A stretch of 64,000 nucleotides of DNA from Mortierella sp. BCC40632 (lineage: Eukaryota; Mortierellomycota; Mortierellomycetes; Mortierellales; Mortierellaceae), in the NCBI GenBank assembly GCA_011634665.1, contig WAEK01000005.1:3047001-3111000 (forward strand), given 5' to 3'. The notes under the pieces are model-generated. The model did no database searches and had not been told where the DNA came from. It worked only from the letters and a program-made list of their open reading frames with translations. Shown piece after piece: positions 49,692 through 59,802 of the stretch (position 1 is its first letter; each line of letters begins with the position of its first letter). The translations under genes and the position numbers were made by a program.

Positions 49692-51142
49692 ATGGCACAA
49701 TACTTTTCAGGACGTGCCTTCCGATTAGCCTCGCATTCGTCACGCTCTTTTGGTGGTGCCTGCACAACAACAAGGGCTTTGCCGCTCATTCTGAGAAGGC
49801 CCTGCAGCAACAGGATTACTCTCCGGAATCTCTCCAGCAGGGGTCCTCGCTCTCATCATCAATCCCCGGAGCAGACGCTATCTACACCAACAGGAGCCCT
49901 CCATTTTATGCATATCCCCCGACCAACGCCTTTCCAGGCAATAGTGAAGCCTGTCCTGTTTACTGTGGCGATATCGGCTGGGTCCTTTACATTGGCGGCG
50001 TACGTTTGGGAGCAGAAGCAGGTCTCTTTACTCAAGAGAATACAGACTTGGAGGGCAAAACCAAAGAGTGAGAGATTGTCAGCCCGGGATTTTGTAAAGG
50101 AGCAATCAGAGTTGCTTCAAGTTCAGTGGAACGGACTCTTGGAAAAGTTTCGCTGGATTCAGCAACTCGAGCTCCCTCTCGAAGTTCAAAAGATGCTCTT
50201 CATGGCCCGACAGCGTTGGATGGAGCTCACTCCGGGAGAAGTCACTGCTTGGGGAATCATTGCTATCAACTCTGTCGTTTTTGGTGCTTGGCAGGTTCCA
50301 AGATTTACTCATTTTATGAGCAAGTGGTTCATGCATCACCCAGGAGAAGGTCGCTCTATTACTCTTCTGACCTCAATGTTCAGTCATCAGCAACTCTGGC
50401 ACTTTCTCCTCAACATGTTTTCACTCTATTCATTCGCTATGCCGCTACATGAGGAAATGGGAAGAGAGCAGTTCCTGGCATACTATATCTCGGCAGGAGT
50501 GGCGGCGTCGCTGACTTCACACATGTTTACTATCGCTCGTGTTCCTTGGGCCAAAATGATTCCCTCACTTGGTGCCAGTGGTGCTCTGTTCGGTTGTATC
50601 GGCACAGTCGCCTATATGTATCCAGAGACTAGCGTATATGTGATCTTCCTACCATTCTTCTCTATCAAGATTCCAGTGGCACTAGGTGCATTGATGGGCC
50701 TGGATCTAGTTGGTGTCCTTCGGAACTGGAAGATGTTTGACCACTATGTAAGTTTCAGTAGCCTACCTCGTTCACGTGCCCGTTAACTGGTGCATACTTG
50801 GACAATTGATTGTTCGACTTACTAAATTTTTCCTTACAGGCACATTTGGCTGGAGCAACACTAGGACTTACCTACGCACACTATGGTAACGATGCCATCT
50901 GGCGTCCTCTCCAGAAGAAGGCAATTGAGTTCAACAACGACGGAGGCTTTTTTGAAAAGAAATCTCCTCCACCTTCGCCCAATACCAGCTCACAGACCTC
51001 GCACTGGAACTCTCCCTTTGGGATCACCCCTGTAGACGGAAGCTCAAAGGAAACCTCGGCAAAGGATCTTGTTCAAGCCCGGCTTGAAAAGGTCAAGGCG
51101 TGGTGGAACTCACGGAAGAGCGGAGGCAATGGCGAGCATTGA
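49692..51142 (+). CDS. PCP1: Mitochondrial rhomboid protease (PARL/Pcp1)
   Basis: Two exons, 49692-50747 and 50840-51142, encode 452 residues. This is an intramembrane serine protease of the mitochondrial inner membrane, which in yeast processes Mgm1 and Ccp1. The N-terminus (MAQYFSGRAFRLASHSSRSF...) is basic and Ser/Arg-rich, as in a presequence; an upstream in-frame ATG at 49614 would lengthen it. A hydrophobic segment before the rhomboid core (PVLFTVAISAGSFTLAAYVW) matches the extra PARL-type helix. The catalytic serine is Ser296 in GASGALFG, and the catalytic histidine is His354 in AHLAGATLG, two residues after the intron. The C-terminal tail beyond the last helix is hydrophilic and longer than in yeast. 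Confidence 0.93.
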
Positions 51143-51581
51143 GCCCTGGGTTGCATTAGAAATGATAGAGTACTTTAGTATGTAGCCATAGGACACTTTG
51201 ACAAGGGCTGCAGGGCTCGGTTGGTGCTCTCTGTCATGACGAGCACCATGCAAGCTTATTTGCGAGTGTACAAGGAGGCCGCTCTGAAGCACAAATGCTC
51301 AGGAGGTGCGGGAAGGAGACGGCGAGTCATGCAGGCCAATATTTCGTGCCAGTTGCGCCAAGATGGAGGACTCTCTCAACAACCTTACCGGTCTCCATTC
51401 CTTTGCGATTAGCCAGCCATTTATCTCTTGTCCAAATCTTTCTTCTCAATTACATCTCATTTTGCATTCAATTCCGTTGATTCTCGACATTGCCTCTTTA
51501 AACAGCTCATAAACGACCTCTGCATCCATTTGCACTCTCATATCGCCCAATATTTCCTCCCTCTCTTTCTTGACCCCCTTC
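51143..51581. other. Spacer between PCP1 and the LtrA gene
   Basis: 439 bases. CT-rich leader-like sequence lies in the last 150 bases. Short overlapping frames only; no gene seen. Confidence 0.6.
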
Positions 51582-54500
51582 ATGGCACCCCGTCCAGAGT
51601 CCATCGAGATATCGGCACTCCATGGCCACCATGAAATCGAATCACAGCACAGTCCACTCCCCAACCGGCGGTACTTTTTTTACGACCTGTAAAATTCAAA
51701 GTTCAAGTTGCGTTCGCGTCGCTGTGTAACTCGCCTAACCTTGTTTTTCTCGATGCAACAGGCTGTCGCGGTCAGCAACCACAATTGTGAGTCGCTCCAA
51801 GTCGATTTTTTCTCGCATTCCACTCTCCCAGAGCCCTTACCGTCTCCCACCACACTCTACAGAACCAAGCTGGGAGCAATTCACTGGCAGGGACCATGGC
51901 GAGTCTTCAAGGTACAATGCCCTTCTCACTGTGGTGTCCTTCCCTGACCCTGAAGAGATTCCATCTGACACAAAGAGACGGAGCAAAAATTAAAAAAGAC
52001 GATCCCCTCTCAGTAGTTTTTCATCCCAGACAACAATAGCGAAAACCCCCGTGCAAGCGCTTACATCAAGCCAGAAAGGAGAACTCGTGCTTCAAGTTCG
52101 ACCCCTGTCGCATGAAGCTCCTGCAGAGGCTCTGACACGGAACTACAGCCTCAGTGGAAGAGATGTAGACATCTTGGCACAACATGTAAGGATTGCCATA
52201 CATTTATTTTGCATTGGTCACGCAACCGCCAAAAGCAGAAGCTTAGACGTGCAGCCTAGCTGACGGAACCATGGTATTCTAGCTACAACTAAGTCCCGAG
52301 CAGAAGGAAAAATTGCCTCGAGCTGGTCGCCCAATCGATCTTCAACATCATATCCAGACCGAGCTTTTACGGCGTGTCCACTTGGGCCTCGATATCGGAG
52401 ACCATCACCATGGTATGTACGTAGAGTCATGTCTTGAAGGTCAAATCAAGTCAAGTGAGGATACTGACATCTATTGTTGTTCCGGACTACCATCATCTGA
52501 AAGGGCATCACCGTAGGTTCTTTTTGAAGGACAATCCTTTTACATTTGAGATCCGGGATCACAAAGCTCAGGGGGCTCACGAAGAAGATGAGGATAAGCA
52601 CTCGTCAGGGCCCGGGAAGTATGCTTTCAAGTACGTATCCTGTCGAAATTGTCTAGGGATGGTTATTGCCAAAGAAAAAGAAAAGGAAAAAAGAAAAAGA
52701 ACAAAAAAAAAAGCGCTTTGCTAAAGGACGCATGTCATGGTCCGTGTTAAACATAGAAAACCTGTTGCTGACTTGAGTGGTCTGGTCTCTCAAGAGCACT
52801 CCAAAAAATCCGCTACATGGATGGGTATGAACGCTGTCATTTTTTTTTTTTTTTTTTTCAGTACTCTAGTCTTTGAGATGCATTCATTGTATCCCAACTA
52901 ATTTTGGACGAGCCATTCCGTTATTTTACGACGACCGACCGATAGAGCTTTTCTTTGATTTGACTTTTGTGGCCAATATCACCATCTTCACTCACCAACA
53001 CCCTATCACCAACATGACGACTCTGCTGCGCTACTGTGGATGGTTTACGATTCTGTGGTGGATGTGGCTGTCACAAACCATGTATGGAAATACCATGTCA
53101 GCAGGGCTCTGCCAATCTTTCTCTCTCTTTTTTTTTTTTTTTGGACTTTAGTATCTTTTAATTACGTACTGACCATACTGCCCCATGTTCCAGGTTCGAT
53201 GTGAGGTTTAGTACTGATGATTTGTTGAACAGGATATGGAAGCTGATTCAGCTGTTTGTTTGTATTTTCTAGGTATTTTCGTTTTTTTTTTTTTTTTTTT
53301 TTTGAGCCATTTCCAAATATACCCCCTCCCTCCCCTTCCCCTTTCTCTTGCTCTCTCTCTCAATTTACACGCGCTCTCATTAACGCACCAGCCACATTCA
53401 CGCTTTGACAAATGTACAATAGCCGGATTTGCAGGGAACAGTAATCACTTCACCAACTCCAACTCGAATGGGTTTGCCTTGAGTTATGCGGGTAAGAAGT
53501 AGCAAAGACAAGAGCAAGGCGTTGTATACCCTTTGTTGGTTTTTTACTCATCGTTGCCATGTCTTGGTTAAAAAAAAAAAAAAAAAAAAAAAAGTGATGA
53601 AGCTAGTGCTTGTAGGTCAATACTTCATTGTATGGATCCATGCTCCGGACAAGCGGTCAAGGAGACCTATCCTATTCTATATGGTTGCGAACCTCATTTC
53701 GTTCATCATGTGGTGGACCTCTGCTTTCCTGATTGATATGCTCTCGGACCAAGCTCGCTACGGTATTTGGTTCGGCGCCATCGGTATCGAGGTCTTGGTA
53801 AACATTGGGCTCTCGAGTAACGACTCGGTCACATTTGCCGGTAGTCATTTACCAGAGCGACTTGGACTTTTCACTCTAATTGTGTTGGGCGAGAGCATCA
53901 TGGGCCTTTTCATGGTGACAGAGGAGCTGGTGACAGCACCAGGGAAGCTGGGTTGGGACAACTTGTACGTAGTTTCTCTTTTATTTATTTATTTATTTTT
54001 ATCTCTCGCCCAACCACTCCAACAAAAGAATATTACTGACAGTTTTTCTTTTATTTGTTTATAGAACCCTTCTTATCTTTTCAATCACAATCATCAAGTG
54101 CCAGTGGTTTCTGTACTTTGATGACTACCATGAACAGGGCCCTGTTCGGTCATCGGTCCATTCTGTGCTCTGGACATATCTCCATTTTATGTTGAATCTC
54201 TCTCAGCTCCTCTTGGGGGTGGGCTGTATTGATCTTATCCGGATATACCAACAGGACAAGGAGCTGCCATCCTTTTTGTCTCATTTAGAGACTGGAAATC
54301 ATAGTGAGGCCTCGGGAGCCGGAAAAGAGGTCGCCTCTGGAGAGGAAGGGAGCCATGAAATGGCCTCCATGTATGTCAAGAAATACTTCTTAATCGTGGC
54401 GGCCAATGTATTCCTCTGGAATGCAGCCATCAAGTGGGTAACATCGCAGCCTGGAGGTGAGTATCTGAGTGCCTTCCCTACCCAGACTAGCATGAAAAGA

Positions 54501-54791
54501 GGGTGCCTTTGAAAGAAGGTCAAATGGAAATGAGGGATATCTCCTATCCCAAGGTGAGCCATGCAATTAGCGTAGTATTTTTCCTAAGACCTTTCCCCTT
54601 TTTTTTTTTTTTTCTATGACCCTTTGTTTGCTCTAGAAAAATTCGATCGAGCGATCTATATCTCGCGTATCATAATGGCTATTGTGATTGTTTGCTTGCT
54701 TATGGTGGAGCATCACAGATTAGGGGCATTCTCACTCCTTGGACTTGAAGTCGGATTTTGTCTTTTTCAAGGTTGGTCAAAGATAATATGA
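51582..54791 (+). CDS. LtrA-family multi-pass membrane protein
   Basis: Eleven exons: 51582-51688 (or -51670), 51762-51786, 52030-52185, 52283-52412, 52504-52634, 52870-53081, 53194-53261, 53423-53491, 53616-53964, 54065-54456 and 54637-54791, about 597 residues, all phases consistent. The membrane core matches the low temperature requirement A family: DDRPIELFFDLTFVANITIFT, WWMWLSQTMFDVRFSTDD, GLSSNDSVTFAGSHLPERLG, GLFTLIVLGESIMGLF and YVKKYFLIVAANVFLWNAAIK. LtrA proteins have unknown biochemical function and are multi-spanning. The hydrophilic N-terminal 185 or so residues are built from small exons and are the weakest part. The 243-base second intron is a multiple of three and open except for one TAA, so it may be a retained, mutated exon. 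Confidence 0.82.
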
Positions 54792-55601
54792 ACTGTCCAC
54801 TGTAGACCCCGCCAGATGTACCCTAAAACTAACGCTCTTATGCACTGGATTATCCATCCGCAGTCGGACATGACTTGGTAGTTTTGTATTATGCCGCAAG
54901 AAGAGCGTATCAGCGGCAGCAGTACGCTGCCTAGGAACAGTGCCTAAGAAATGGGTAGTCATCGGTTAATTTGGCTTGAGTTCTCCCTGGGCGCTGGAAA
55001 ACAGACAGTCAATACATTACCGATGTCCTGGGAAAGTACAGCGTTTGGGTGTGGCAAGATTAACTCTGCAGAAGACAAGTACTCTCTCCTCGGCAATGGT
55101 TCCAACACCCTACGGAGGGGGATTCGAATTAGGGATGGATAAAAAGATAGTCGTCCGTGAGCAGGGTCTCCAACCTGTCGCCATCCCCTCCGCAAGTGTC
55201 ATAGATTAGTATAGATCTGCCACTGACTGTCTTATTTTCCATATCCAGTCCAAAGTAGCACTAAACCAATCAATCTTTAGAACTGGCGATCTTTTGGTGG
55301 TGGCTCGTATGTGAGCATTGACCGGAACGAGAGAATAGACATGGGGATCATTGAATGGCACGAACAAAGGACGTGTTTAGTGCAAAGGTTGCCGTAGTTT
55401 TCTTATCTGCAATGTCGCTGTGCCTGGGGGACCTCCTGTCACCCCTGACACGGCTCCTGCAAGATATGTGTACTCAACATGTACAAGGGACATGCTTTAT
55501 TCGGTTCTTGGCTGCATAATTCTCGACCATCTAGGTTGCAGACAACCTATGGGTCGAAGGAACGGGTGGAATGACTTCGCACTATCTCGCATTACAGCCT
55601 G

Positions 55602-55645
<44 letters not shown>

Positions 55646-56650
55646 CAAATGCCTTTTGGGGTAGGCATCTTAGCGGCGAAGGTGATTGTCAACCCCGTGC
55701 ATGTTATTCTTCATCGAAGCACATTTTCTGCCAATAGCTCTGTTTAGCCATTCCATCGTGAATGATCCTCTATCTTCTCCTTATTAACCAGGTTTTTTTT
55801 CTATTTTTTTTTTCTTCTGTCCATAACGAGGAAAAGGGGTAACAACAACTATTCTACTTTCCATCTTTTGTGCATCATTTCTTGCATACTTAACATTCCT
55901 GTCTCCCTTTTGCATCGATTGGCTATTGCATTATCCTAATACCATGTTTTGAATAGCGCCAGAAGCCATGAAAACAATTGAAAGCAGAAAAAAAAAGTGG
56001 ACGAGCAAAAATGGCTAAGTGCGTTGAACAAAAAAAAAAAAAAAAAAAAAAGTGGACTTAGGACATGCTCCTTTATCCTGAAGCGCTGGCTCTCCCCTAT
56101 CTGACCTCCTTTCTGGACTGCATGCCTTCTTTCTCTTTTCGCCTCTCATTCCTTTGTCGGGACTGCCTGTCATATCAACAAAGAACGAGAGAATAGGGAG
56201 CAATAGCGGCGCGGAGGTCTGCTTTCCCTGGTCTTCTTGTGAATGTCGTCTTTGTCCTCTACGCGTCCTTGGTCTTGATTAGAATAAAGAGTAGCTTCTA
56301 CTCGAGGGCTTCTGTCCGATCCAGCGCAGATATATGAGGGCGGTCGAATCCGGCATCTTCCCTCCCTTTTTCTAGTTTCTCTTTATTCCTCCGCGTCTCT
56401 ACCCTCAACCACCCCGTCTCCACCAGTTTCAGAAGTGATCTCAAACGAGACACGGTTACCCAAACAGACGCGTCACCCTATACCCCTACACTTCCTCCTA
56501 TACCCTCTTTGGATCGAGTAGGAGTCTGCAACATCCGAGTGCCTTCGAACATTCGAATACAGAAACTTCCACCTTTTCCCTCTCAAACACAGAAGGAAAA
56601 AACCCCAGCGACCCTCAACTGGCCGTATACCATTCCGAACAACCCTCAAA
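54792..56650. other. Intergenic region upstream of the mucin-like gene
   Basis: About 1.86 kb without a supportable gene. It contains a tRNA-like remnant at 55113-55192, a long T run (55603-55645), an A run (56030-56051), and a CT/CA-rich leader near 56370-56500. Frames are short and inconsistent. Confidence 0.5.
55603..55645 (+). repeat. 43-base poly(T) run
   Basis: An uninterrupted T run from 55603 to 55645. Confidence 0.95.
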
Positions 56651-57385
56651 ATGAAAATCAACAAGTGTGTCTTGCTGGCTATTGCGTCAGCGATCGCCCT
56701 GTCTTCAGGGGGTGATGCAAAGCGCGATCGCCGGGATATTGTGGCCCCTGCTGAAGTGAACGCCCAGGCTATTGATACCGGTGCTGTAGCGGATCCCAAT
56801 GAACTCTGGAAGCATAAGCATCACAAGCACCATGGTGACCACCACCATCACCACCATCACCATGGCAAGGATCACAGCCATCACGGCCATCACGATGGCA
56901 AGCACGGTCACGGTCATGGTCACGGAAAGAAGCACGGTGGCAAGCACGGTGGCAAGCATGGCGGAAAGCACGGTGGCAAGCATGGCGGAAAGCACCATAA
57001 GAAGTGCAAGACGCAGACAATTGTTGTCTTTGCCTCGTGTACAAGCCAGACTACTAGCTCAGGCTCTACCACTTCCGGAGGATCGACCACTTCGGGAGGA
57101 TCGACCACTTCGGGAGGTTCAACCACTTCTGGAGGATCGACCACCTCTGGAGGATCGACCACCTCTGGAGGATCGACCACTTCTAAGAGCTCGACCACAT
57201 CTGGAGGATCAACTACATCTGGAGGATCGACCACATCCAAGAGCTCAACCACTTCCGGAGGATCGACCACTTCCGGAGGATCGACCACTTCTGGAGGGTC
57301 GACCACTTCTGGAGGATCGACCACTTCTGGAGGTTCAACCACTTCTGGAGGTTCAACCACTTCTGGAGGTTCAACCACTTCTTGA
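56651..57385 (+). CDS. Secreted His-rich, Ser/Thr-repeat (mucin-like) protein; frame interrupted
   Basis: The open frame encodes 244 residues up to a TGA at 57383-57385. A clear signal peptide ([20 protein letters not shown]) is followed by a KRDRRD stretch that could be a Kex2-type processing site. Residues about 54-118 are very His/Lys/Gly-rich ([20 protein letters not shown], five GGKH-type units), suggesting metal binding. A short Cys-containing linker ([16 protein letters not shown]) leads into GGSTTS repeats of mucin type. The stop arises where a GGA codon of the repeat is TGA, and the repeat continues beyond it in the same frame for about 600 bases, so the intact gene was probably much longer. 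A cell-wall or secreted glycoprotein is the natural inference. Confidence 0.75.
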   Translation: MKINKCVLLAIASAIALSSGGDAKRDRRDIVAPAEVNAQAIDTGAVADPNELWKHKHHKHHGDHHHHHHHHGKDHSHHGHHDGKHGHGHGHGKKHGGKHGGKHGGKHGGKHGGKHHKKCKTQTIVVFASCTSQTTSSGSTTSGGSTTSGGSTTSGGSTTSGGSTTSGGSTTSGGSTTSKSSTTSGGSTTSGGSTTSKSSTTSGGSTTSGGSTTSGGSTTSGGSTTSGGSTTSGGSTTSGGSTTS

Positions 57386-58395
57386 GGTTCTACCACTTCT
57401 GGAGGTTCTACCACTTCTGGAGGTTCGACCACTTCTGGAGGTTCAACCACTTCTGGAGGTTCAACCACTTCTGGAGGTTCGACCACTTCTGGAGGTTCAA
57501 CCACTTCTGGCGGTTCGACCACTTCTGGAGGTTCAACCACTTCTGGCGGTTCGACCACCTCTGGAGGTTCGACTACCTCTGGCGGCTCGACCACATCTGG
57601 CGGCTCGACCACATCTGGCGGCTCGACTCGACCATCTGGCGGCTCGACCACCTCTGGAGGATCGACCACCTCTGGCGGTTCGACCACTTCTGGAGGTTCG
57701 ACCACATCTGGTGGCTCGACTACTTCTGGAGGATCGACCACCTCTGGCGGCTCGACTACTTCTGGAGGATCGACCACCTCTGGCTCGACTACTTCTGGAG
57801 GATCTACCACTGAGCCTACTACATCAGGAGGATCCACGACTCAGCCAACTACGTCGGGAGGATCTACCACTGAGCCTACTACATCAGGAGGATCTACCAC
57901 TGAGCCTACTACATCAGGAGGATCTACTACCGAGCCTACTACATCAGGAGGATCTACTACCGAGCCTACTACGTCTGGAGGATCACCACTGAGCCTACTA
58001 CATCAGGAGGATCTATCACCGAGCCCCTACGTCCGGAGGATCTACCACTGACCCTACTACGTCTGGAGGATCCACCACTGAGCCTACTACGTCCGGAGGA
58101 TCTACCACTGAACCTACTACGTCTGGAGGATCTACCACTGAGCCTACTACGTCCGGAGGATCTACCACTGAGCCTACTACGTCTGGAGGATCTACCACTG
58201 AGCCTACTACGTCTGGAGGATCTACCACTGAGCCTACTACGTCAGGAGGATCTACCACTGAGCCTACTACGTCAGGGAGGATCTACCACTGAACCTACTA
58301 CGTCTGGAGGATCTACCACTGAGCCTACTACGTCAGGAGGATCTACCACTGAGCCTACTACGTCTGGAGGATCTACTACTGAGCCAACCACGACT
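57056..58395 (+). repeat. GGSTTS / [10 protein letters not shown] coding repeat array
   Basis: Dozens of 18-base units encode GGSTTS from 57056 to about 57800, then 30-base units encode [10 protein letters not shown] to about 58390. Lesions against the consensus are: a nonsense change at 57383; a one-base loss near 57984; a one-base loss near 58025; and a one-base gain near 58275. Two in-frame changes (a CGA insertion near 57628 and the loss of GGC near 57786) do not shift the frame. Confidence 0.9.
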
Positions 58396-59094
58396 GGATC
58401 TACTACCGAGCCTACGTCTACGACGACGACGTCTGGCACTACTACCACGACCTCGTCTGATACTACTACGACGACTTCATCTGGTACTACGACGACGACC
58501 TCATCTGACTCGACCACAACTTCGTCTGGCACTACTACGACGACTTCGTCTGATACTACGACAACAACCTCGTCTGGTACTACGACGACTGATTCCACGA
58601 CGACGACCACTACTACGTCGCCCACGACGACCACTACAACGGATTCCACGACGACTACTACCACGTCGCCCACCACCACTACGACCACCACTACTCCAAC
58701 CACCACCACGACCACCACTACTCCAACCACCACCACGACCACCACTTCATTTCCAACTACCACCACCACTACTACTACTATTCCAACCACGACGACCACC
58801 ACCACCACTCAACCACCACCACTACAACGGATACCACCACCACCACCACCACCACCACTACTCCAACCACCACCACCACCACCACCACTACTCCAACCAC
58901 CACCACTACAACGGATACCACCACCACCACTACCACGCCGACCACCACCACTACCACGCCGACCACCACCACTACCACGCCGACCACCACCACCACTACC
59001 ACGCCGACCACCACCACTACCACGCCGACCACCACCACTACCACGCCGACCACCACCACCACCACCACCACCACCACCACCACCACCACACCAA
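58396..59094 (+). repeat. Threonine-rich coding repeat and ACC triplet tract
   Basis: The mucin-like array continues as TTTTSS(G/D) units, then TTTTTTP units, ending in a nearly pure ACC run (59047-59088). A further one-base loss near 58810 shifts the frame. After the run, CCAA/GTGAGC at 59091-59096 could be a splice donor, but no convincing downstream exon or GPI-anchor signal was found. Confidence 0.8.
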
Positions 59095-59802
59095 GTGAGC
59101 GCTGCACACAGTCAATACCAAGTTGTTGGAAGCAAACTATATGGAGCTCCATAACTGACCATAGTTGGAGGATGGGGGGGAAGGGGGAAGGAAGAGGAGG
59201 GGGGAAGGAGGGGCAATTAGTAGACAGGTGTCTAATACCAAGAAATTGAATAAACAAAGTGGAATACAATGCAAAATGTAAGAAGTAGGGTGTCTAGGAT
59301 AGATTTGGATATTGCGGACAAAATACAGAGAGAGAGTGAGCCTTTTTTTTTTTTTTTTTTGGTTGGAGGCATTGAAGGTCTGATTCAAAGAGTGGAGCCC
59401 CTTAATTGATTTGAATGATCTCACTGTGCCTGGAGACAGAAGAGGGGAGGGATGGGGGGGGGAGTGGGATGGGGATGGAAGCTCGCTCTCTTCATCATCT
59501 GGTACTCCTTGCACAAAATTCTCCACATCTGATTCTCGCTTACTCAGAGACTCTCATTCCTTTTTGTGAAACCCTTCCCGACTAGCCATTGAGCCAGAGA
59601 AACATCTCAGGTGAGCTCCCCTTCCCTTCCACTTTTCATGGGGTGTGTGTGTGTGGTGGAACATCCTTTTTTTTTTTTTTTTTTTTTTTTTATTTCTTTA
59701 TATCTTCCCGCCACTTTTGGTACAACACGGGGTACCAGGACTCAACGAGAAAGATCGTTTTTTTTTTTATTTTGTTTCTTTTTGCTCTCTCTTGGAGATA
59801 GT
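59095..59802. other. Region between the mucin-like gene and the metallophosphoesterase
   Basis: About 700 bases with G-rich (59171-59215), T-rich (59342-59360 and 59668-59690) and GT-rich (59644-59656) tracts. A possible non-coding first exon of the downstream gene ends at a GTGAGC donor at 59620, with an acceptor AG at 59799-59800 just before ATG 59803. Confidence 0.45.

Noticed and set aside
57382..58258. Long open frames on both strands through the Ser/Thr repeat array (for example 56920-57837 minus)
   Set aside because: They are alternative-frame translations of the 18-base and 30-base repeat; no start, splice or family support.
58272..59269. Minus-strand poly-valine frames
   Set aside because: They are reverse translations of ACC/ACT-rich threonine codons, not genes.
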